From assembly GCA_955652715.1 (NCBI GenBank), contig CATPBS010000111.1, positions 1 through 6,235 of the forward strand: DNA of 6,235 bases. Reading direction: 5' to 3'. The stretch comes from an uncultured Candidatus Udaeobacter sp. GTDB lineage: Bacteria > Verrucomicrobiota > Verrucomicrobiia > Chthoniobacterales > UBA10450. The notes under the pieces are model-generated. The model was not told the DNA's origin and ran no database searches. It saw only the letters and a program-made list of their open reading frames with translations. Position numbers and translations under genes: made by a program. Below, one piece after another: positions 1-5,701 of this stretch (position 1 is the first letter of the stretch; each line of letters starts with the position of its first letter).

Positions 1-1
1 A

Positions 2-889
2 ATCCCGACCGACCGGATTAATCGGATAACGAGCTCGTTCCTGATCGGCACCTTTGTTCTCACCCTAACGGCGGTGCCGTTGTACCTGTGGTACTTCGGT
101 ATTGATTGGTTTCATTTCGCCGTTGCCGCCGCGCTGTTAACCGCAACCGGCTTCAGCATCACGCTCGGCTACCATCGGCTGTTCGCGCACGCGACTTTCC
201 GGGCAAAGCTGCCGATCCGTCTCTTTACGCTGATTTTTGGCGCGGCCGCTTTCGAAAATTCGGTTTTGATGTGGACGAGCGAGCATCGGCGCCATCATAA
301 ACATGTCGATCACGAGGAAGACCCGTACGACATCACTAAAGGTTTTTTCCACGCGCACATCGGCTGGCTGCTGTTCAAGCTCTGGCCGCAACCGCCGTTC
401 GATAACGTGGCCGATTTGAAGAAAGATCCGCTGGTGATGTGGCAACATCGACATATTCACTTGCTCGCGGTGCTGGTGGGCTTTGGTCTGCCTACGCTGG
501 CTGGTTTTCTTTGGGATGGCTGGCTCGGTGCGCTTGGGGGTTTTCTAATTGGTGGCGTGACGAAGATCGTCGTGCTCCAACACTGTACCTTCCTGATTAA
601 TTCCGCCTGCCACACCATCGGGCGTCAGCCGTATTCGACGCGATGCAGTGCGCGCGACTCGTTTTTCATGGCGCTGTTTACGTTTGGCGAGGGCTATCAC
701 AATTATCATCACGAATTTCAACACGACTATCGCAATGGTGTGAAGCCGTGGCAGTGGGATCCGACGAAATGGTTTATCTGGATTTTATCGAAGCTCGACT
801 TGGCCAGCGGTCTGCGCCGCGTTCCGCAGGAAGCTATTCACTTCAAAGAAGCGCAGCTGCGCGATTCGCGAAGCAGAGTTGAGAGTTGA
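2..889 (+). CDS. Acyl-CoA / fatty-acid Delta9-type desaturase, 5' partial
   Basis: Membrane di-iron desaturase that would insert a double bond into a saturated acyl chain, using O2 and electrons from a redox partner. The frame is open from base 2, and the residues before the GTG at 74 (a RIN..TSSFLIGTF-like stretch) look like the normal family N-terminus, so the true start is off the left edge and 74 is not the start. Counting from the codon at 74, the three histidine boxes are HRLFAH (34-39), HRRHH (71-75) and HNYHH (209-213). A further metal-ligand motif NSACH lies at 176-180, matching the Asn/His ligands known from stearoyl-CoA desaturase. Hydrophobic segments lie near 12-32, 46-60, 128-146 and 150-170. 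A charged tail (about 250-271) ends at the TGA at 887-889. All boxes are intact, so the enzyme is probably functional. The family is certain; acyl-CoA rather than acyl-lipid substrate is inferred from general resemblance. Confidence 0.93.
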   Translation: MPTDRINRITSSFLIGTFVLTLTAVPLYLWYFGIDWFHFAVAAALLTATGFSITLGYHRLFAHATFRAKLPIRLFTLIFGAAAFENSVLMWTSEHRRHHKHVDHEEDPYDITKGFFHAHIGWLLFKLWPQPPFDNVADLKKDPLVMWQHRHIHLLAVLVGFGLPTLAGFLWDGWLGALGGFLIGGVTKIVVLQHCTFLINSACHTIGRQPYSTRCSARDSFFMALFTFGEGYHNYHHEFQHDYRNGVKPWQWDPTKWFIWILSKLDLASGLRRVPQEAIHFKEAQLRDSRSRVES

Positions 890-980
890 TCCGTCTTTGC
901 GCGAGGCTACCGTGCGACAGTTGGTCGAGAGCGGGAGCGTGTTGTAGCCCCACAGTTTCTCGAGTGGAGAAAAGGGTGAC

Positions 981-999
981 ATTTGTCAAAAAGACAAAT
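981..999. other. Small stem-loop in desaturase-aminotransferase spacer
   Basis: A perfect 7-bp inverted repeat, ATTTGTC (981-987) and GACAAAT (993-999), closes an AAAAA loop about 90 bases after the desaturase stop. No T-run follows on either strand, so it is not a typical intrinsic terminator. It may still end or stabilise the desaturase transcript, or be chance in an AT-rich patch. Confidence 0.35.
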
Positions 1000-1030
1000 T
1001 GCGCCAGCACGCGATGATGCGTGTCGAAGA

Positions 1031-1130
1031 AGTTGAGTGGTCCGGAGCCGGACTGGCATTGTTGAGAGCATAAAGCTCCGTTGGGAACCACGCTCCTTTA
1101 CGGAGTTGAGGTGCGAGCCGCACTGGCATT
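1031..1130 (+). repeat. Two-copy imperfect direct repeat in aminotransferase leader
   Basis: Copy one covers 1031-1060 and copy two 1104-1130. Both begin AGTTGAG, both contain GAGCCG, and both end ACTGGCATT; the GAGCCG-to-ATT part is spaced exactly 70 bases apart with one mismatch (G1051 versus C1121). The segment between holds CTCCG (1076-1080), which can pair either with CGGAG in copy one (1043-1047, extended to 6 bp as CGGAGC with GCTCCG at 1075-1080) or with CGGAG just before copy two (1101-1105). These two stems are mutually exclusive. A 10-mer, GCATAAAGCT, also occurs at 1068-1077 and again at 1168-1177 across the start region of the next gene. The rest of the 276-base spacer holds nothing I recognise. 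Function is unknown. Confidence 0.5.
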
Positions 1131-1165
1131 TTGACTTCGTCCGCGCATAATCTCTGTTCACCGCG

Positions 1166-2356
1166 ATGCATAAAGCTGCACAAAGCGAACTCCGCCTCGC
1201 CAGACGCATGGCGCGTCTCGGCACGGAGACTGCGTTCGAAGTTCTGATGAAGGCAAAAGCGCTTGAGGCCCAGGGCCGCGACATCGTTCACCTCGAGATT
1301 GGCGAACCCGATTTCGATACGCCGCGTAACATCATCGACGCGGGTGTCGATGCGTTGCACAAGGGATTCACTCACTACGGGCCGTCAGCTGGTTTGATGG
1401 AGCTCCGTGAAGTCATCGCGCAACATGTAAGCGAGACGCGCCGGGTAAACGTTATGCCCGCCGAAGTAGTCGTAGTTCCGGGCGGCAAGCCCATCATCTT
1501 TTTTTCGATTCTCGCGCTCGTCGAAGAAGGCGATGAGGTCATCTATCCGAATCCCGGATTCCCGATTTATGAGTCAATGATCAATTACGTCGGCGCGAAA
1601 GCGGTGCCGATTCGGTTACGCGAGGAGTTGGATTTCAGGCTCGACGTCGATGAGCTCGAGGGGCTGATCAACGACCGGACAAAGCTGATTATTTTGAATT
1701 CACCACAAAACCCTACCGGCGGCGTGCTGGAGAAAAGAGACATCGAGGGCATCGCGCGTTCGATCGGTGATCGCAACATCATGGTGTTGAGCGACGAGAT
1801 CTACAGCCGCCTGATTTTCGAAGGAGAGCATCATTCCATCATGTCGATCGATGGGATGAAGGAACGCACCATTTTGCTCGATGGTTTCTCCAAGACTTAC
1901 GCCATGACCGGTTGGCGTATGGGCTACGGCGTGATGCGTGCAGATCTCGCAACGCACATCGCGCGTTTGATGACAAACTCCAATTCCTGCACCGCGAGCT
2001 TCACGCAAATCGTAGGCATCGAAGCATTGCGCGGACCGCAGAAGTCCGTGGAGGAAATGCGCGCCGAGTTCGAGAGACGGCGCGACGTGATGGTCGCCGG
2101 TCTCAATAAAATCAAAGGTTTCTCGTGTCGGTTGCCTCATGGCGCGTTCTATGTTTTCCCAAACATCACGAAGACCGGCTGGCCATCGAAGAAACTAGCT
2201 GACGCCTTGCTCGACGACGCCGGCGTGGCCGCGCTGTCCGGGACTGCCTTCGGCGATTTCGGCGAAGGCTATTTGCGGTTCAGCGTGGCGAACTCGATCG
2301 AGAACATCGAGAAAGCACTCGATCGTGTCGGCAGTTGGGCAAAACGGAATCTCTGA
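1166..2356 (+). CDS. PLP-dependent class I/II aminotransferase (aspartate aminotransferase-like)
   Basis: Cytosolic fold-type I aminotransferase moving an amino group between an amino acid and a 2-oxo acid through pyridoxal phosphate. The 396 residues match the usual full length. Landmarks are EIGEPDFDTP (44-53), the HYGPSAG entry motif (70-76), the phosphate-loop-like PGGKP (105-109), the stacking/substrate region YPNPGFPIYESM (127-138), NPTGG with cofactor-contacting N182, SDEIY with D210 and Y213, and the Schiff-base lysine K243 in GFSKTYAMTGWR. R251 is a phosphate ligand, and the substrate-carboxylate arginine R371 lies in YLRFSVANS. It resembles the Ib-gamma group usually annotated as aspartate aminotransferase, but exact amino donor and acceptor cannot be read from sequence. 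ATG 1166 is preferred over in-frame ATG 1208 because homologues, as I recall them, start some residues before the MARLGTETAF segment. Neither start has a Shine-Dalgarno sequence. The next gene on the same strand starts 105 bases after the stop. Confidence 0.93.
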   Translation: MHKAAQSELRLARRMARLGTETAFEVLMKAKALEAQGRDIVHLEIGEPDFDTPRNIIDAGVDALHKGFTHYGPSAGLMELREVIAQHVSETRRVNVMPAEVVVVPGGKPIIFFSILALVEEGDEVIYPNPGFPIYESMINYVGAKAVPIRLREELDFRLDVDELEGLINDRTKLIILNSPQNPTGGVLEKRDIEGIARSIGDRNIMVLSDEIYSRLIFEGEHHSIMSIDGMKERTILLDGFSKTYAMTGWRMGYGVMRADLATHIARLMTNSNSCTASFTQIVGIEALRGPQKSVEEMRAEFERRRDVMVAGLNKIKGFSCRLPHGAFYVFPNITKTGWPSKKLADALLDDAGVAALSGTAFGDFGEGYLRFSVANSIENIEKALDRVGSWAKRNL

Positions 2357-2440
2357 GGAACGCAGGAAAGCAGGAATTCCCGAGGGAATCCTGTTGATTC
2401 TCTAATTCTGTCTAGTTTCTTCCTGAGTTCCTGCTTTCCT
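2356..2440. repeat. Inverted element of 8-nt AGGAA-type units
   Basis: The spacer after the aminotransferase is highly ordered. Three 8-nt units of the form AGGAAnnn run at 2356-2363, 2364-2371 and 2372-2379, beginning on the last base of the stop codon. Three further units of the same form lie on the opposite strand at 2440-2433, 2432-2425 and 2424-2417. The arms contain a perfect 14-nt inverted repeat (CAGGAAAGCAGGAA at 2363-2376 against 2428-2441). A second, nearer hairpin is also possible: CAGGA (2371-2375) pairs with TCCTG (2389-2393) and TTCC with GGAA around a CGAG loop, with A2376 bulged. The long and short stems compete for the same left arm. It could be a dispersed intergenic repeat or a processing or termination structure; no T-run directly follows the short hairpin. 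Confidence 0.6.
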
Positions 2441-2461
2441 GAGAGATTTTCCTTCAGCCAT

Positions 2462-2974
2462 ATGAACCTACAGGTGTTGGTTGCACTCGCTGAAATTGTT
2501 AGTGCGTTGGCCGTAACGTTAACGCTGATCGCACTGATCATAAGCATTCGGCAGAACACAAGATCCCAGAAAGCTCTGGTCGTAGATTCGCTCGCGGCGG
2601 CTATTACCTCAATCAATGTTCCGGCAATGGAATCTCCCGTTCTTGGATCTGCGCTATCTAAAGTGACTACGGATTGGGGTTCAGCTACCCGCGAAGAGCG
2701 CATCGTGGCGCACTACTTTCTGTTTTCTTTCTTCAAGTTGTTGGAGAACGCCTGGTACCAACAGAAAGCGGGGATCCTTGATAAGACGCAGTGGCTTGGA
2801 TGGGAGACAATACTTCGAAAATACTACCACGCTGATGGGGTGCGCCGGGCGTGGTGGCCAAGCCGCAAAGATGCGTATTCGCCAGAGTTTCAAAAGTTTC
2901 TTTCGGGAACAAAGCCGCCGGACGAGCTTGGCAGCCTAAGCGAATTGTTCGATTACGTTCCGCATGATGGCTAG
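2462..2974 (+). CDS. Small membrane-anchored protein of unknown function
   Basis: A 170-residue protein with one strong N-terminal membrane segment (about residues 5-29), followed directly by a basic RQNTRSQ stretch, so the remainder is probably cytoplasmic. The soluble part is rich in aromatic residues: FLFSFFKLLENAWYQQKAG (86-104), WLGWETILRKYY (111-122), then WW at 131-132 and a final F..FL. The layout (AEI..A..VTLTLI..IRQNT, a central F..FENxxYQ-like helix, then W.GW) matches, from memory, a widespread uncharacterised family in environmental proteobacteria and verrucomicrobia; I know no assigned function. No Shine-Dalgarno sequence precedes ATG 2462. Its last 11 bases overlap the start of the hydroxyacid dehydrogenase, which suggests co-transcription and possibly translational coupling. 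A catalytic motif is not visible. Confidence 0.82.
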   Translation: MNLQVLVALAEIVSALAVTLTLIALIISIRQNTRSQKALVVDSLAAAITSINVPAMESPVLGSALSKVTTDWGSATREERIVAHYFLFSFFKLLENAWYQQKAGILDKTQWLGWETILRKYYHADGVRRAWWPSRKDAYSPEFQKFLSGTKPPDELGSLSELFDYVPHDG

Positions 2975-4085
2975 CGACAACAAACGTTTTCGCGTTTTCG
3001 CGACGGCGCGCTTCGGCGATCCGGCTGAGAATCGATTGCGCGAGCGCGGCTACGATCTTGAAGTTTTTCAGGGGCCCGAATCGCCGGCGAAGAAATTAAT
3101 CATCGAAAAAGTGAAAAGCGGCATCGACGGATTGATCACCACGCTGCGCGATCCAATTGACGCTGAGGTTTTCGAAGCGGGGAAGGGGACACTCAAGGTC
3201 GTGGCGCAGATCGCCGTCGGGTTCGACAACATCAATCGCGCCGACGCCAACAAATACAAAATCCCGTTCACGAACACCGCAGACGTGCTCACCGAAGCGA
3301 CCGCCGAGTTCGCGTTTTTTATGATGGGCATGCTCGCGCGCAAGATGTGGCAGAGCGAGCGCCTGGTGCGCGAACACACATGGCCGTCGTGGCATCCGTT
3401 CCTTCCGTTCCTCGGCGACGAGGTTACCGGCAAAACCATCGCCGTAATCGGTACCGGGCGCATTGGCCTGGCGATGATCAAGAAATGCTCGGGGTTCGAC
3501 ATGAACATCCTTTGTTACGACCCGGCGTATCAGAACGACAAGTTCATCGCCGCGATCCAGGAATTGATGGACCTGCGCCACGCGAAGGGAATCCAAAAGG
3601 AGAAAACATGGATTAAATATGTCGATCTCGAGGAAGCTTTAGGCGGCGCCGATTACGTGAGTCTGCACGTGCCGCTGTTGCGCGAGGGTGAAGCGGATAG
3701 ACCGACCTATCACCTCATCAACGAAAACACGCTCAAGCTGATGAAGCCGACCGCGTACTTAATAAATAGCTCACGGGGTCCCGTCGTGGACGAGAAAGCC
3801 CTGGCAAAAGCGTTGAAAGAAAAAGTCATCGCCGGCGCTGCGCTCGACGTTTTCGAGAAGGAACCGTTGTCGGCGGATTCGCCACTGCTTGATGCCGAAA
3901 TCGCCGACCGCATGCGGCTGTTCCATCACTTCGCCAGCGGCGCGCAAATCACGCGGCTCTCAGTCGATCCCGACAAAGGCATGGCTGGCCGTACTGTCCA
4001 GGCATTAATTGACGTTCTGGAAGGAAACTATGGCGGCGACCCAACCCAAATGCCGTACGTCGTGAATAAAGAAGCATTCAAGTAA
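2964..4085 (+). CDS. D-2-hydroxyacid dehydrogenase, HPR1-like (hydroxypyruvate/glyoxylate reductase)
   Basis: NAD(P)-dependent oxidoreductase that interconverts 2-oxo acids and D-2-hydroxy acids, here most likely hydroxypyruvate/glyoxylate and D-glycerate/glycolate. Substrate-domain landmarks are VGFDNIN (85-91) and NTADVLTEATAEFAF (104-118). The Rossmann dinucleotide motif is GTGRIG (163-168), with acidic D186 at the end of the next strand, favouring NADH over NADPH. Catalytic R271 lies in NSSRGP, D295 and E300 in ALDVFEKEP, and the catalytic His is probably H322 in FHHFASGAQ. At 373 residues it exceeds the common ~320. Much of the excess is an insertion at about 190-216, a feature I recall from plant and cyanobacterial HPR1, along with TYHLIN (248-253). 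The usual Pro before the catalytic His is H321. ATG 2964 and ATG 2967 are adjacent candidates, overlapping the upstream gene by 11 or 8 bases. Substrate assignment is inference. Confidence 0.92.
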   Translation: MMASDNKRFRVFATARFGDPAENRLRERGYDLEVFQGPESPAKKLIIEKVKSGIDGLITTLRDPIDAEVFEAGKGTLKVVAQIAVGFDNINRADANKYKIPFTNTADVLTEATAEFAFFMMGMLARKMWQSERLVREHTWPSWHPFLPFLGDEVTGKTIAVIGTGRIGLAMIKKCSGFDMNILCYDPAYQNDKFIAAIQELMDLRHAKGIQKEKTWIKYVDLEEALGGADYVSLHVPLLREGEADRPTYHLINENTLKLMKPTAYLINSSRGPVVDEKALAKALKEKVIAGAALDVFEKEPLSADSPLLDAEIADRMRLFHHFASGAQITRLSVDPDKGMAGRTVQALIDVLEGNYGGDPTQMPYVVNKEAFK

Positions 4086-4091
4086 GGAATT

Positions 4092-4126
4092 GCGGAAAGC
4101 GGACAGCGGATACCGGATAGCGACAA
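4092..4126 (+). repeat. Degenerate 7-nt tandem repeat, five units
   Basis: Seven bases after the dehydrogenase stop, five consecutive heptamers share a GCGGAnA pattern: GCGGAAA at 4092, GCGGACA at 4099, GCGGATA at 4106, CCGGATA at 4113 and the drifted GCGACAA at 4120. The array fills almost half of the 77-base gap before the GNAT gene. It resembles simple-sequence spacers of slowly diverging tandem origin. No function is evident. Confidence 0.6.
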
Positions 4127-4162
4127 CAAAGTCAGCTATCTCACGGGGTAAAACTTGAAAAC

Positions 4163-4672
4163 GTGAGTTCGACAGTGTCACCGCTCGTAACATCGTACTT
4201 GGAAATGCGATCGCCTGATCAGCTTCGGCCGAAGCGGTGTGCGGATCCAGTGTTTCAAATTCGCGAACAGAGGGAACGCGATTGGCGTTTCAATCGCGAT
4301 CTCTACTTCGCGGTTGGCGAACAGTGGAACTGGATCGACAAACGTCCGTGGACGGATGAGCAATGGAAAGAATACGCGTCCGCGCCGGAGCTGCGGACGT
4401 TCGCCGCGTACTATGGCGACGTGCTCGCCGGCTATTACGAATTGCGTTGTGACGCGGAAGGCGGTGTGGAGATCGCGTACTTCGGACTGCTACCTGAATT
4501 TATCGGCCGTGGTTTGGGCGGCCCGTTACTAACTAGTGCGATTGAAGAAGCCTGGCGCATGTCGCCCAAGCGCGCGTGGGTGCATACGTGCAATCACGAT
4601 CATCCGAAGGCCCTCGCGAATTATCAGGCGCGGGGCATGGTCATTTACAAGGTCGAAGAAACTGCAGGGTGA
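4163..4672 (+). CDS. GNAT-family N-acetyltransferase
   Basis: Predicted cytosolic acetyl-CoA-dependent acyltransferase of 169 residues, a normal single-domain length. The central strand GVEIAYFGLLPEF (101-113) leads into the acetyl-CoA pyrophosphate loop IGRGLGG (114-120) and helix PLLTSAIEEAW (121-131): GNAT motif A with the R-G-x-G-G signature. HTCNHDHPKALANYQARGM (141-159) is motif B, ending in the common N-Y-x-x-x-G-(M/F) pattern. A Trp-rich stretch (WNWIDKRPWTDEQW, 55-68) precedes the core. The start is GTG 4163; the frame is open back to a TAG at 4118, with no ATG between. In-frame ATG 4205 would drop the SYLEMRSP segment that I recall as conserved in relatives, so GTG is preferred. There is no Shine-Dalgarno sequence. 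Substrate unknown. It is the last gene of the same-strand series. Confidence 0.9.
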   Translation: MSSTVSPLVTSYLEMRSPDQLRPKRCADPVFQIREQRERDWRFNRDLYFAVGEQWNWIDKRPWTDEQWKEYASAPELRTFAAYYGDVLAGYYELRCDAEGGVEIAYFGLLPEFIGRGLGGPLLTSAIEEAWRMSPKRAWVHTCNHDHPKALANYQARGMVIYKVEETAG

Positions 4673-4741
4673 GCGCAAGGGGTACCCCCCAATTTGGGCG
4701 AACGAATACTTTCAGTCTTTAGTCATTTAGCGATTCAGCAA

Positions 4742-4763
4742 AGAGCGATCGAAAAATCGCTCT
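4742..4763. terminator. Candidate terminator hairpin after GNAT gene
   Basis: A perfect 8-bp stem, AGAGCGAT (4742-4749) with ATCGCTCT (4756-4763), closes the 6-base loop CGAAAA, 69 bases past the GNAT stop. It is the cleanest hairpin at the end of the + strand gene series. No T-tract follows on either strand, so factor-independent termination is only a possibility. Confidence 0.4.
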
Positions 4764-4798
4764 GACGGACGGACTCAGACCGCAGATGTCTATCGCAA

Positions 4799-4812
4799 GT
4801 CGGCGGGCCGAC
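4799..4812. other. GC-rich palindrome GTCGGC-GG-GCCGAC
   Basis: Two perfect 6-nt arms flank a 2-base centre in the spacer before the 4904 gene. The symmetry and short centre suit a protein-binding dyad better than an RNA hairpin, whose loop would be two bases, or four if the inner pair opens. No regulator can be named. Confidence 0.35.
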
Positions 4813-4834
4813 CTTCGCGCCGGCATATCCAAAA

Positions 4835-4857
4835 ACATTTCAATTTTTTTGAAATGT
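4835..4857. other. AT-rich hairpin upstream of the 4904 gene
   Basis: A perfect 9-bp inverted repeat, ACATTTCAA (4835-4843) with TTGAAATGT (4849-4857), encloses a T5 loop. Flanking GCCGG (4819-4823) and CCGGC (4858-4862) can extend it as an outer stem with an 11-base bulge on the left side. It ends 47 bases before ATG 4904, so it could be an operator or leader element of that gene, or the tail end of the upstream transcription unit. Confidence 0.45.
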
Positions 4858-4903
4858 CCGGCTTCAAAATCTTTAGAAAGAAAGAAGCCACTCAAGAACC
4901 GGT

Positions 4904-5332
4904 ATGAATATCATTGTAGACGATCGCATTAGTGAGACACGTGATTTCACAGATCAATTTGTGCTGTATCCGACCCCGTCGGGGCACGAAAGCCGGGGAG
5001 AACCACCGCCGTCGCGGCTTTCGCGGGAACAGCTGGATGCATTTTTGAGTGTGCAATCTGACAACGCTCGCAGCGCACACCTTTTTTCTCCTCCACTCGA
5101 ACCGCCAGGCCCTACGCCTGAGAAAGGTCTGGCTGCGGGCGTGCTGAAACAGGCAGCCCGCGATTTGCGCCGGTTTCGTGCCGCAACGAAGGGCGTCAAG
5201 CGCGAACTGTATCTCGATGCCTACAGTTGGATTACCGCATATGATTTTTCCTGGCCCTATTCGTTCGTAAATGTTTGCCCACTGGTCGACTCCATTGAAT
5301 GTGACAAACGTCACACTTCTGCCATCGAGTAA
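4904..5332 (+). pseudogene. Conserved small protein of unknown function, 3' truncated
   Basis: The frame gives 142 residues from ATG 4904. Residues 1-125 look like genuine protein: a DQFVLYP stretch (17-23), SRLSREQLDAFLSVQ (37-51), a Pro-rich linker (62-72), then TPEKGLAAGVLKQAARDLRRF (71-91) and ELYLDAYSWI...DFSWPYSFVNVC (101-125). From memory this matches a small uncharacterised family in soil bacteria that continues after the NVC motif with an LL.L.PE-type segment and a further C-terminal part. Here the frame runs only 17 more residues of unrelated-looking sequence to the TAA at 5330-5332. Those bases belong to the nuclease fragment on the other strand, so the natural C-terminus is lost. 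No Shine-Dalgarno sequence; a purine run (4876-4887) lies somewhat far upstream. Function unknown. The truncation call rests on family memory and on the opposing gene's matching end. Confidence 0.6.
5279..5299. other. Breakpoint joining two truncated convergent genes
   Basis: Recognisable sequence of the + fragment ends after its NVC motif (base 5278), possibly as far as 5299 if the PLVDSIE residues are still homologous. Recognisable sequence of the - fragment ends near residues 133-139 (bases 5299-5279). The two limits coincide within about 20 bases. A single deletion that removed the 3' ends of two convergent genes explains both; an assembly join is the main alternative. Confidence 0.55.
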
Positions 5333-5695
5333 AATTCCGGCCCATTTGTCGGCTTCTTCTCGATCAAAAGTTCTGCTGCGGCTACAAGCGGAATTCAAGT
5401 AGTCATCTACGACCTGTTCCTTTGCCTTTCTCAAGCCGGCTGGCGTTCTCAGGATTCCGGGCGCTTTGTAATCAAGAATTACATGGCCGAATAGACTGTC
5501 GGGTCTGCCGGTCGCCGAGTAATCGGAGATTTGTAGATGCTTGTTGACCTCCGGGTCATAGTCGATTCTGAAGGCTTTCAAGTATTCACGAAGATACCCA
5601 TCTACTTCACCCTGCAGCTTGAGTTCAGAACCGCGTGCTCGCGTCGCCGCACGCTGAATTTTTTGAGCGAGAAGGCGCGCCAGTTGAAAACTCAT
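5279..5695 (-). pseudogene. N-terminal PD-(D/E)XK nuclease-like domain of a type IIG/ISP-like restriction protein, truncated
   Basis: The start ATG at 5695-5693 is well fixed because an in-frame TGA lies at 5704-5702. About 139 residues look like real protein: an N-terminal helix, then EVDGYLREYLKAF with E30, then GRPDSLFG with D66, then VILDYKAPG with D75 and K77. This is the E...D...(D/E)xK order of PD-(D/E)XK nucleases, here in the (D/E)YKxP form I recall at the N-terminus of restriction-modification proteins that continue into an N6-adenine methylase. A strand-like SVTFVTF (127-133) follows. The full family would be several hundred residues longer; no NPPY or SAM-binding motif is present. 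The - frame stays open to a stop at 4892 (267 codons in total), but residues from about 140 on are Arg/Cys-rich and antisense to the + fragment, so I do not count them. Probably a dead remnant. Confidence 0.6.
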
Positions 5696-5701
5696 ACAAA
5701 C

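Noticed and set aside
74..76. GTG at 74 as the start of the desaturase
   Set aside because: The frame stays open to the left edge, and the upstream residues look like the normal family N-terminus.
1131..1151. TTGACT and CATAAT as a sigma-70 promoter for the aminotransferase
   Set aside because: The spacing is only 9 bases instead of about 17, and no better partner sits at the right distance from CATAAT.
907..1375. Overlapping - strand frames across the desaturase-aminotransferase spacer
   Set aside because: They run into the aminotransferase coding region antisense and have Arg/Ser-rich translations typical of shadow frames.
3068..3596. Long - strand frames (146 and 166 codons) inside the dehydrogenase
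   Set aside because: They are antisense shadows of a gene with all catalytic motifs intact; His/Arg/Val-rich translations follow from its codon bias.
4892..5278. Continuation of the - strand frame as residues 140-267 of one intact 267-residue protein
   Set aside because: The translation becomes Arg/Cys-rich without domain character and lies exactly antisense to the well-formed + protein from 4904.
5300..5315. TGTGA-N6-TCACA, a perfect match to the CRP-site core
   Set aside because: It lies inside the nuclease coding region, where it encodes the VTFVT residues of a beta strand, far from any start it could regulate, so it is most likely a codon coincidence.
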